From NCBI GenBank assembly GCA_963281255.1, contig OY725493.1, positions 929,550 through 993,549 of the forward strand: DNA of 64,000 bases, in the 5' to 3' direction. Below, in pieces: positions 34,152 to 42,963 of this stretch. The notes beneath the pieces are model-generated. The model saw nothing but the letters and a program-made list of their open reading frames with translations. It was not told the DNA's origin and did not search any database. Both the position numbers and the translations under genes were made by a program. Position 1 is the first letter of the stretch, and each line of letters begins with the position of its first letter. This DNA is from Aphrocallistes beatrix (Eukaryota; Porifera; Hexactinellida; Sceptrulophora; Aphrocallistidae).

Positions 34152-34739
34152 ATGTTTAACTCTGGACATCTGCTCCGTGCTGTCTTAACCGTTGTCATGG
34201 TCTTCGAGACGCTGAGGGATCGATTCCCATCGTTCACGCTCTCGAAGGAAGACAGAGCCTATGAAGTAGACCGGATGTACACTGCGTTTTTATTGGTCAG
34301 GTTGATAGAAGTTCCATTCTTACTCTGGCTGGCCTATTCAGAGTTAGTCGCTCTCTACACCGGAGAACTAACCCAAACCGATGTCATTCATTTACTAGGA
34401 TTCAGTCTATTCGTTGTTGGGGACTTCGTTCGGACCTGGGCTAAGGATGAGCTGGGGAGATTCTTCACTTACGACATTGGGATACGGAGTGGGCACAACC
34501 TCGTGACCACAGGGCCCTATGCCTATCTTGTACACCCATCTTACACAGGACACGCCTTGATGACAACTGGAATGCACCTCTACTTTAGAAGCATACTTCT
34601 GCTGGTATTATCTTTGTTTCTTGCTATCTTCACCTCGTCTCGCATAAAGTCAGAGGAAGATATGCTCCTAAAGGAGTTCAAAGGAGAATATGTGAAGTAT
34701 TTGGAAACTAGATGGAGATTTATACCTTACATTTTCTAG
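34152..34739 (+). CDS. ICMT/PEMT-type membrane methyltransferase
   Basis: This frame encodes 195 residues with about four hydrophobic segments (roughly 45-65, 75-93, 125-160). The C-terminal half carries the family signature: ELGRFFTYDIGIRSGHNLVTTGPYAYLVHPSYTG in two overlapping blocks (residues about 97-135), then RIKSEEDMLLKEF near 168-180. These GPY-x3-xHPxY and Arg-x3-Glu-Glu elements bind S-adenosylmethionine and complete the active site in isoprenylcysteine carboxyl and phosphatidylethanolamine-type methyltransferases. Substrate cannot be read from the sequence. It is shorter than animal ICMT (about 280 residues), so it may be an ICMT-like relative instead. It has no intron and presumably sits in the endoplasmic reticulum membrane. 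Confidence 0.75.
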   Translation: MFNSGHLLRAVLTVVMVFETLRDRFPSFTLSKEDRAYEVDRMYTAFLLVRLIEVPFLLWLAYSELVALYTGELTQTDVIHLLGFSLFVVGDFVRTWAKDELGRFFTYDIGIRSGHNLVTTGPYAYLVHPSYTGHALMTTGMHLYFRSILLLVLSLFLAIFTSSRIKSEEDMLLKEFKGEYVKYLETRWRFIPYIF

Positions 34740-36027
34740 GCACATATTTTTCGATGTTATCCAAATTTTAATATACCTACTGTATTTTTATATTATGAAG
34801 CCTAAAGGCATATGAAGTTCAAAATTTTCGCATTTCAAGGAATTTTTGCGCATAAATGCAATTTTTTGCGACTCTTCACTTGCAATTAATACAAGTAGTG
34901 AGTGGCTTAGCGAGTTGAAGGGAAATAGCTGAACAAGTCCACCTTATTTTTTGTGGTGATTATATAGATCAAAAGAAATGAATCTGAGATAGGAGACATT
35001 TATTCTGAGAAAGTCTCCCGAACTTGTTGATCAAAAAGGTTTTTTGCAATCTTACTATATCCCTTTTTCACAAGTCATTATTAAATGACCATTTAGAGTT
35101 ATATACGTCTGACTCAGATGACCGAGAGGATTCACTCGATGGGCTCAAACAAGTTTTGAGAATGGAATGTTGTGACATTCCTATGTTGCTAGGAGGATAA
35201 GTTTACCGAATATGACTAGGAGACCCCTAAAATTGCTGGAAATTTTGTTCTGAATACAGCTATTAGCATGGTTTGGCAGTAATATCACGAATTACAGTGG
35301 AAACAATGTACACAAAGTCATTGTCGTAATTGCTGCTCCCCACATATCAGTGCACTGCCAGCCTGCAATTTGGCACGAAAATCGTATGCCACAGCCATTT
35401 GTACTCTTACAGGTGCACGATATTTCAATTAAATTCTTCCTAAACAAAAATTAGCTTTGTTGGCTACTATACGTTGATCGTCATAGGAACTATGTCTTGA
35501 TACAAACTTGTTACAAATCCAAATTGCCTTAGCATTAAGTCATCTCACTCATTGCAAATATAAATCAAACCTCGAGAGTGACTGAGCTAAATTAACCAAC
35601 CTTATATCTGCTCCAAGATTCACTCACTCTTGTTTAATTGCACAAACTATTATCAGAGAAAATAAAATTCGACTAAGTAGTTTTTCTTGAGAATGACTTA
35701 AGAATGTGGACGTACATTGGAAGAGGCGGGTATATTCTAATCAGATTGAATAACAAAGAATTCAACTCGAGTTGCTCTGTCGTATGTACTTTACTTTCAT
35801 CTCTTTGTGATGTAGCATAGATAATTATTCAATACATATGCTAAAACTATACGTATAAAATTCTTATACTTCCCATAGACCTCTATATTATACATTTCTT
35901 ACATTTTATTTCCATTCCAATAAGTTTTCTGCTTTTGTAATCAAGTCCAATCCCATTGGTTAACTACCATTGGGTAGATTACGCCACCTTTTTATTCAAA
36001 AATATCGATCATTGTGCTTCATTACAT
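34740..36027. other. AT-rich spacer
   Basis: No gene or clear repeat recognised over this stretch. Confidence 0.35.
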
Positions 36028-36420
36028 TCATTCGGGGTTCTTCTTGATGCTAGTTGGTTTTCTCAGCTCCTCTCTTCGATGAATAATATCATTTTCTTGA
36101 GTATCACTCCCCCAATTCTTCAGTAGCCGTTCTAATACGAGGCACGAGGTTACTGTTCCTACGCGAAATACTATAAAACTCAATTGTTTCAAGTTTAAAA
36201 ATCTCGGTCGACAGACCATTAGTGCCGTCCCAGTAAGCAGAGGCATGAAATGGGTCCATAACCCATTGGTCATTGGGTCCCTATTCAACATTCGATCATT
36301 TTTTCGATGGTATTTAAAGAAAATTTTTACGGAACTCAGTTTTTTCCTCTTATAATCATTATCTGATTTGTTAAAATGCTTGAGAATACAGCGGAAGTAT
36401 CGAGGAGTGCTAACAAGCAT
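36028..36420 (-). CDS. Doubtful open frame, unrecognised
   Basis: A 130-codon leftward frame with basic composition. Its second half (MVCRPRFLNLKQLSFIVFRV, then VLERLLKNWGSDTQEND and EELRKPTSIKKN) is faintly like a longer relative of the small-protein family, but the resemblance is too weak to claim. There is no TATA box nearby and a hAT MITE starts right upstream. It may be a chance frame. Confidence 0.2.
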   Translation of the reverse strand: MLVSTPRYFRCILKHFNKSDNDYKRKKLSSVKIFFKYHRKNDRMLNRDPMTNGLWTHFMPLLTGTALMVCRPRFLNLKQLSFIVFRVGTVTSCLVLERLLKNWGSDTQENDIIHRREELRKPTSIKKNPE

Positions 36421-36443
36421 AGGAACTAGCTACGCATTTTAAT

Positions 36444-36597
36444 CAGAGGCGTAGCCAGGGTGTAGTACATGGGGCCTAGTCCGCAACTTCAACGGCTGTG
36501 CCCACTAAAATTTCACAAATTAGCATTGGGTGCCGCAACCCTCTCACGAAATAGACTGGAATTCCCGCACCCTTAAATTGTACTGGCTACGCCTTTG
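36444..36597. mobile_element. hAT MITE with perfect 8-bp target-site duplication
   Basis: The ends CAGAGGCGTAGCCAGG and, on the complement, CAAAGGCGTAGCCAGTA are typical hAT termini. The 8-bp duplication ATTTTAAT is exact at 36436-36443 and 36598-36605. The 154-bp element has no coding capacity. Confidence 0.85.
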
Positions 36598-36605
36598 ATT
36601 TTAAT

Positions 36606-37811
36606 ATATACAAAAATATGTAAGTATTATAAATCACAAAACATTCGGGAAATGATCAAGATAAAGAAGATCGCCGATTATAATTTCAGTTTGGATTCTT
36701 TTTCACGATCAACAATAGCCTACATAATATCTTAAGAGTGGCCACCATGCAATCGGTCCAGAATCTCACTAATCGCTACCATAGCATGAACATATTCATA
36801 TTCTTAGTTACATCTTTTAAGGGTCATTGTTCAACCCCATAAACGTTAAGACACCTCTACTAGGATCAGGCGAATTTTTCATGGAGATTTGGGATCGAAT
36901 GCAGTCATTTCCTAACTTAATTTGTCAGATACCTATGATATACCATGCAACTTTCTTAATTGGTTAATTAACTTGTCTCAATAATGCCTCCTTTAATACT
37001 TGTTGAACTTTTTATACCGAATACATATTGTAGCATTAAACTCATTAATCATTAAACCGCTCTTAGCTTGCTCGTGGGTGTTCAGCCTAACTGGCAACAA
37101 TTAAACTCAATTGAGCGAAATGGGACATTTTCTCAGTTTAAATATGGGCTCTTCACTATGATTAATTTCAAAATCCTGATTCACTACACTTCTTTGTCAT
37201 CGTCATTATAACATGTTGCTCCACAAATGAATCAAAAAGGGTTAACTTTAACGAGTTTAAAAACATAATTTCGGACTAAATTCCTCGAATAATCGCCACT
37301 CCTTCTCAAAAGAGGGTTCCATCTTTTTACCCTTAATTAATATCCATTGATTAACCCGAGCACGTCCAGGAATGTTGAATTGAAAGTGAAAGTTAATTGA
37401 AAGTAAACTGAAAATGAAAGTGAAAGCTGGGTCATTTCTATTTATACCTTTGACCCCAAGTAATCCTCGGGTTAAATAACTCGAATAGTTACATTTAGGA
37501 AAAGTTTATTTTGTCTTGAAAGTTTTCTATATTATATTTCAACTGTCATTACTGTTCCTCAATACTCAGTATTGGAACTGCTATACTGAAAGCTAAATGC
37601 ATCAACCTTCTAATATTTCATAGATCTAGATGGAATCCAATTTGGTGCTAAGGGGCCATGGAATTTTGCTTACTTTTAGATGTCATTGGTATTCCGGGTG
37701 TATTGTATTCCAGGATCTATTCCATGTACCCCAAAAAGCTTATTCTCACAGATTAAAGGCGTTGGGCAGTTTAATTATATTTTAAATTAATAGTAACAAT
37801 AATGGAATAAA
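36606..37811. other. AT-rich spacer with a GAAANNGAAA cluster
   Basis: No gene. At 37382-37427 the plus strand carries repeated GAAAGT/GAAAAT units (for example GAAAGTGAAAGT and GAAAATGAAAGTGAAAGC). These match the interferon-regulatory-factor/ISRE-type core but could equally be a short purine repeat. Confidence 0.4.
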
Positions 37812-38642
37812 CTAGTTAAGTATATTAGTTTGCAGATTAAAATCGAATATTCCTGCTCTAAAATGATCTCTTGTGAAATCGAGGGATAGATCGCTTTGCG
37901 CCAAATAGAATGGTTCCATATCTTTGGTCATGAAGACGATTAGGGTACTTTTTGGTCCACCTTCCTCAAATGTGCCCACGAATCGAGAGGACGGGGAGAC
38001 GAGCTTTGGGTTGTCTGAACTTTTGATCCTGCGCGGGATTAAGTTAGGCACACCGGATGGGTTGTTCGTATTAGCTTGTAGCACGTAGTATGTACTGTCT
38101 GACCTTTCCACGTTTGTGATGTAGAGCAGAGAGAAGTAGGTGTAACGAGAATTCATGAAATGAGTTGAGTACTGGTAGATCATGAAGGCGTTCGAGGGGT
38201 TGGGTTCTGATTCGAGTGTCACGATTGGCTCTCCTCCCATTCCAGTCCCTTTCACCTCAACACTGAAATTCCCCTCTTCTGTCCTTAACATCATTTTCCC
38301 GAAGAAGCAATTCAGGTCCGATATCTCTCCCAGCTTCTCGATGCTTTGCAAGTAGTTCTGTACTTTATGTACAAACGCTTTCTCTGCGACGTCACTGAAT
38401 GAACTGCTCTCGCTACTACCTTGGCTCGTCAACATAGGGTGCTTTCGGATATCTCCGCGATTTTTTTTGCTTGATCTGAAATTGAGAATGTTGTCGACGC
38501 TGAAATTCCGAAGTTTTTCGCTGGTCTCAATGTCTTCAGTATGGATTGTTTCGGTCCAGCTTGTGTTTCTTTTCGAAATTTGACTGGGTCTCACTGCCAC
38601 TGGCATAATGCTTCCTTTTTTAATGCTAAGACTGGATCCCAT
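37812..38642 (-). CDS. Unrecognised probable N-myristoylated protein, paralogue A
   Basis: This frame encodes 276 residues. It begins MGSSLSIKK, a good N-myristoylation consensus (Gly2, Ser6, then basic residues), so the protein is likely cytosolic and membrane-attached; there is no signal peptide. Residues about 10-85 are Ser/Arg/Lys-rich and probably disordered. Residues about 88-270 form a domain with alternating hydrophobic positions: KVQNYLQSIEKLGEISDLNC, FSVEVKGTG, PIVTLESEPN, YFSLLYITNVE, TYYVLQANT, GVPNLIPRRIK, NPKLVSPSSRFVGTF, EPFYLAQSDLSLDF. The pattern suggests an all-beta fold. A leaderless beta-trefoil of IL-1/FGF type is one guess, not a finding. Its paralogue lies 3 kb upstream in transcription sense. 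A TATA box (AGTATAAATA) lies about 60 bp before the start. Confidence 0.75.
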   Translation of the reverse strand: MGSSLSIKKGSIMPVAVRPSQISKRNTSWTETIHTEDIETSEKLRNFSVDNILNFRSSKKNRGDIRKHPMLTSQGSSESSSFSDVAEKAFVHKVQNYLQSIEKLGEISDLNCFFGKMMLRTEEGNFSVEVKGTGMGGEPIVTLESEPNPSNAFMIYQYSTHFMNSRYTYFSLLYITNVERSDSTYYVLQANTNNPSGVPNLIPRRIKSSDNPKLVSPSSRFVGTFEEGGPKSTLIVFMTKDMEPFYLAQSDLSLDFTRDHFRAGIFDFNLQTNILN

Positions 38643-41495
38643 TTTACTTGGTTGTATGTTTTTGTTGATTTTTGTTTCTGAATTTCTTTACTATCCATTC
38701 TATTTATACTAGTTCACTATGCGCGCACTACTTTGATCACAACAAAGCTATATTGTTCTCGAGTATCACCTACACACTTACTCCATCGCTCTTAGCCTGT
38801 ATAGTTCCTCTACTACAAAGTAATTCTATATAATAGCAGTTAATTGGTTTAGTTCATCAATTTAATTGGAAAATCGCTGAGTTTTCTATACTTTGAACTG
38901 AACTCTTTTCCCCAGTCATCGGCAAATTCTATTAAAATCTCCACGTGAAAGTTGCAAGCTCTTACACGTAGATTTAGTCGGACAGAATAATTGAATGTAC
39001 ACATTACGTATACACCTGAATTCAATACATAGTTGGAATTCAATTTATAAAGTATTCATTCTTCTATTAGCTCAAAAATAAGATTGATCACATTTATGTG
39101 AGATCATACATTATGTGAAAGTCCTTCGTGGATTACCAACGGATATTCAACTATTTAGATGGCTCTGAGATTCAATTTATTTGTAAAACAAATAATTATA
39201 TATATTACACAATTCCATTTTCAATAAAATTTAAATCTGATTAGAAAGCACTTCAAATATATATATAATATTCGTCCAACGCCTTTGCCAGTAAGACATC
39301 TCACTATAAATTATGGCAACACCATGTCACAATTTCGTCACCTCCAGATGTGCATGATGTAGAATTGAACCTTTAGGAATTAATACCTTTTATGGCAGAA
39401 TCATATCACACATACTCCCTCGGGAATAGACTATGCTTCTATCAACTCATGGATTACAATAAGCACATTAGAAAGTTGGACCGCCTCGCTTTATGTTAAT
39501 TTAGCGAGTAAAAATACAATCATTCCTGATCACCGCACACGTATGTTATTTGAGTAGTTCAGTGCTTTGCCAAATACGTATCAGTTTGAACCCAGAGTTC
39601 ACTATTGATGATATCAGTTTCAATGATAAGTAATTGACTTGATGTATTACAAATTTTTGAAGTAAAAGCGAAATTATGAAACGATTGAAAGATAAACAAA
39701 TTGTTTTATTTCATTTCATTTCATTATGAAATAATTTCCCTTTCAAAACTAATCAGTTTATATTACAAATATGCTTTTACTCCATTGAGATGACATAACA
39801 GAGGCGGAGACTTAATAATTAGTTCGAGAAGTCTTAACCTTAACCTAGGGGGAAATATTAGGTTTCCAGGATAAATTTACTTTGGGGAAAAATAAATTAT
39901 AATAATCATAGGTAAGATGTCGCAAAAGAGAAGGTTCTACCAAAATCATTACTTGGACTATGGATTCAGATATGTTGCCAAGCGGTGCTAAATTCCGTAA
40001 TCGCAATACGTCATCTGTTTGAAAACCTTTTCGAACAGCACCATGAAACCTTTTCAACTGAAAAGCATCTGGTAAATGCTCATCCGCGAATCAAAGAGAG
40101 GGACTATCAGCTATAAATAGAGGTGTGTTCAAGACTCCTTTCCCTTAACTAACTAAATTTACTAAATGAAGGGGGAAATCGGGTAGAGTGAAATAGTCGA
40201 AAGGGGAAATGACATTAAAAAAGGTTAAGAATCGCTGCTGATATAGAATCAACAAATGTAATTCCTTGAGTAAAGCTGTTTATACATAATTTGATGCAAT
40301 TCTATTCTGTAGATTGTCGTGAGGGTCGCTGACGGACGGACGAGTCTTTCATGCCACAAGACATCTCCTATAATGGGAGCTTTGATGTAATTTGTTTGGA
40401 AATTTCACCTCGAACTGATACAGCGAATAAATGCTTATGATACGAATTTCTAATTATTAAAAAAAACTGCAAGAGTCAGAGTTTCATAGAAATATAATGT
40501 CAGGTGTTTTCCGCTTGTACCCAAAAGTAATCTTCGATAAGATATGCTGAGGTAGAATGATCCATTGATTTTTACCAGATTTTAGTTGATATTATTATTT
40601 AGACATAGTCTGCAGAATTATAAAATTTCCCTTCACTCACACAAGTTTGCAATGTAATACTTGCATCATTGTGCTAGGTTCCCAATACAGTGAATTCTTT
40701 TATTACTCTTAAATAAGCTTGTTGTGCCACCAGAAAATATTTTTCAGCCACCTGAGTATTATCTCAGTTTCTACTTACTACTCTCTTTTGCTCACTGCAA
40801 TATTTACTTATTTCTATCCATTTACTATTTAGTGCAGCTTCTATTATATATGCCTTATGACCTTTTAAGGGTGTAACGTCCGTTTGCTCGTTCCAGGAAA
40901 ATATATTGCACCGAATTGCACCAAATTTGGACAATATGCTCCTTATATGGTGGAGATTTGTTCCTGGGTGCAACTTTTAAGTTCGGAATTTTTAACTCCC
41001 ATCCCCACTTCCCCATCTTAGAGGTTCATTAGTATGAAAATGAATAAAGATTGCCCACAACTGTCCCACATAAATATCCTATTATTAGAGACCCACTTAT
41101 AGAGAGGTTCTACTGTAGTAAACAATGCTATGGGGTGGTAGTACTGGTCAGAGTTGTGAAAATATTGTGAAATTTACGTATCGAAGCTGTTTGTGCTGCC
41201 AAAATTGGAGACTCCACGTGTATGAGCTGTTCTTCTCTTCTGTCACCTTAATTTTTTTTTCGCTCTAGACTCGAGGATTCACTATGTTCGTCCATCCCAG
41301 CCCTGACTGAATGACTAATGCAATTTTAATTTTTGTTATTACATATTTCATTGCTTAAAACCAATATTTTCTATGATTTAATGATTAATAATTTAATAAA
41401 TTAACATCCAATTTTGGCATTTGAAGCATAGTTTATGACAATAACAGTAATAAATGAATACTAGTATAATGAATTAATATTATTGTACATTCTAA
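38643..41495. other. Spacer between the two paralogues
   Basis: AT-rich. A plus-strand TATA-like GCTATAAATAGAGG lies at about 40110-40123 with no recognisable gene after it; the nearest ATG opens only a six-codon frame. A lone transposon end, reverse complement TA-CAGTAGAACCTCTCT, lies near 41100-41117. Two short leftward frames near 39.9 and 40.9 kb have no support. Confidence 0.4.
38701..38710 (-). promoter_or_regulatory. TATA box of paralogue A
   Basis: AGTATAAATA on the minus strand, about 60 bp upstream of the start codon at 38642. It is identical in sequence and spacing to the box of paralogue B. Confidence 0.6.
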
Positions 41496-42320
41496 CTAAA
41501 TCCTTTTCTCAAAACATGATAGGTTATTCATGTAGAACTTTCCAGCTCTGAACTCGTCTGTTGTAAAATCTAGAGAGAGGTCGCTCTGGGTCAGATAGAA
41601 GGGTTCTTGATCGCGGTTGTAGAACAGGATATTTGTGCTATCGTCCAGTCCATCTTCGTCAAATATGCCCACGAATCGAGAGGACGGGGAGACGAGCTTT
41701 GGGTTGTCTGAGGTTTTGATCCTGCGCGGGATAAAGTTAGGCACACCGGATGGGTTACTCGTATTAGCTTGTAGCACGTAGTATGTACTGTCTGAACTTT
41801 CCACGTCTGTGATGTAGAGCAGAGAGAAGTAGCGAGGATTCGTGAAATGAGTTGAGTACTGGTAGACCATGAAGGTGTTCGAGTGGTTGGGTTCTGATTC
41901 GAGTGTCACGATTGACTCTCCTACCGTTCCAGTCCCCTTCACCTCAACATTGAAACTCTCGTCCTCTGTCTTTAGAGTTAGATTCCCGAAGAAACACCTA
42001 ATGTCCGATATCTCTCCCAGTTGCTCGATACTATGCAGGTAGCTCTGCACTTTCTGCACAAAGTCTTTTTCTGTGACGTCATAAGTCGAGTTGCTCCCAG
42101 AACTACCACCGCTGGAAATGGAATGTAATTTGCCAGATCCCTTTGTATGCCCTGAGTTAAATGCTTGATTAAAACTCTGAGAGTTTGGGATGCGTTTCTT
42201 ATGAGTAGCGAACTCAGAGTGTTTTTCTCCAACTACAGCACAGCTCATATGTCTCTGACCTCGAGGAGCTTTCGTTTTGTCGTATGTGCCCCGATGTTTA
42301 ATACTCATTGTAGTGCCCAT
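41496..42320 (-). CDS. Unrecognised probable N-myristoylated protein, paralogue B
   Basis: I place the start at 42320 (MGTTMSIKH), giving 274 residues. The frame is open further upstream to 42443, but the TATA box at 42380 lies inside that extension, and only the 42320 start aligns with MGSSLSIKK of paralogue A at the same distance from its box. The Gly2/Ser6 myristoylation pattern is conserved. The N-terminal 80 residues differ almost completely from paralogue A. The C-terminal domain (from FVQKVQSYLHSIEQLGEISD through SPSSRFVGIF to EPFYLTQSDLSLDF) is about 80% identical over roughly 135 residues by hand count. Tails diverge again (NNLSCFEKRI here). Function unknown. Confidence 0.75.
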   Translation of the reverse strand: MGTTMSIKHRGTYDKTKAPRGQRHMSCAVVGEKHSEFATHKKRIPNSQSFNQAFNSGHTKGSGKLHSISSGGSSGSNSTYDVTEKDFVQKVQSYLHSIEQLGEISDIRCFFGNLTLKTEDESFNVEVKGTGTVGESIVTLESEPNHSNTFMVYQYSTHFTNPRYFSLLYITDVESSDSTYYVLQANTSNPSGVPNFIPRRIKTSDNPKLVSPSSRFVGIFDEDGLDDSTNILFYNRDQEPFYLTQSDLSLDFTTDEFRAGKFYMNNLSCFEKRI

Positions 42321-42379
42321 GTTTCTCTTTGAAAGTACGGAAAATAGCAAGTCTGAATGAGATTCCATTATACCTCCAC

Positions 42380-42389
42380 TATTTATACT
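42380..42389 (-). promoter_or_regulatory. TATA box of paralogue B
   Basis: AGTATAAATA on the minus strand, 60 bp upstream of the chosen start at 42320. It decides that start over the two upstream ATGs. Confidence 0.6.
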
Positions 42390-42443
42390 CCACCTGTGCT
42401 TACATCCTTTGTTTTTAATCCCTCCCCCATGGTATTGTGACAT

Positions 42444-42963
42444 ACTTATCTACACTATTATTAGCGTTTTAAGGATTATTGAACTCACCATCAGATGTAA
42501 TGTCTTACAGTTAGTTGTATTGGTAATACTCGTATCAAATTCAAATTCAATAGTAGTAGACATCACTAACATGACTAGTTTGTTATATCAGTTATATGGA
42601 CCATTTTGCGATTCTGTGAAGATGGAATCTTGTAAAAATCGATTCAAAACGTAGATGCGATTTTTGGTGTTTTCGGAGTTCTATAAATAAGTTCTGATTA
42701 ATTCACCGTTTGCTCTGGATGCTAACACTACGTAATGTCTCCATCCTAATCATTCTATGTAATAACTCCTACTTTCCTAAGTAATACTATTACTTTATCT
42801 TATTTGATATTACTGATGATGTTAAGACATTACACATTATGTCGTAATATTTTTAATATTTGCATGCTAATATTTGTTCATATGCAGTAACGCATCGTAG
42901 GAATTTTACCCGCAAGATATCTACGGGACTTATTGGGAGTTTTTATTACATTTGCATGATTAG
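42444..42963. other. Spacer upstream of the golgin gene
   Basis: AT-rich divergent spacer between paralogue B and the GRIP golgin. No recognisable element. Confidence 0.35.

Noticed and set aside
39845-40057. 70-codon leftward frame, and a similar one at 40764-40973
   Set aside because: Isolated short frames without TATA box, paralogue or recognisable motif.
40110-40123. Strong TATA-like box GCTATAAATAGAGG
   Set aside because: The nearest downstream ATG opens only six codons and no gene could be recognised, so I did not call a promoter.
42321-42443. N-terminal extension of paralogue B from the first ATG
   Set aside because: The TATA box at 42380-42389 lies inside it, and paralogue A aligns only from MGTTMSIKH onward.
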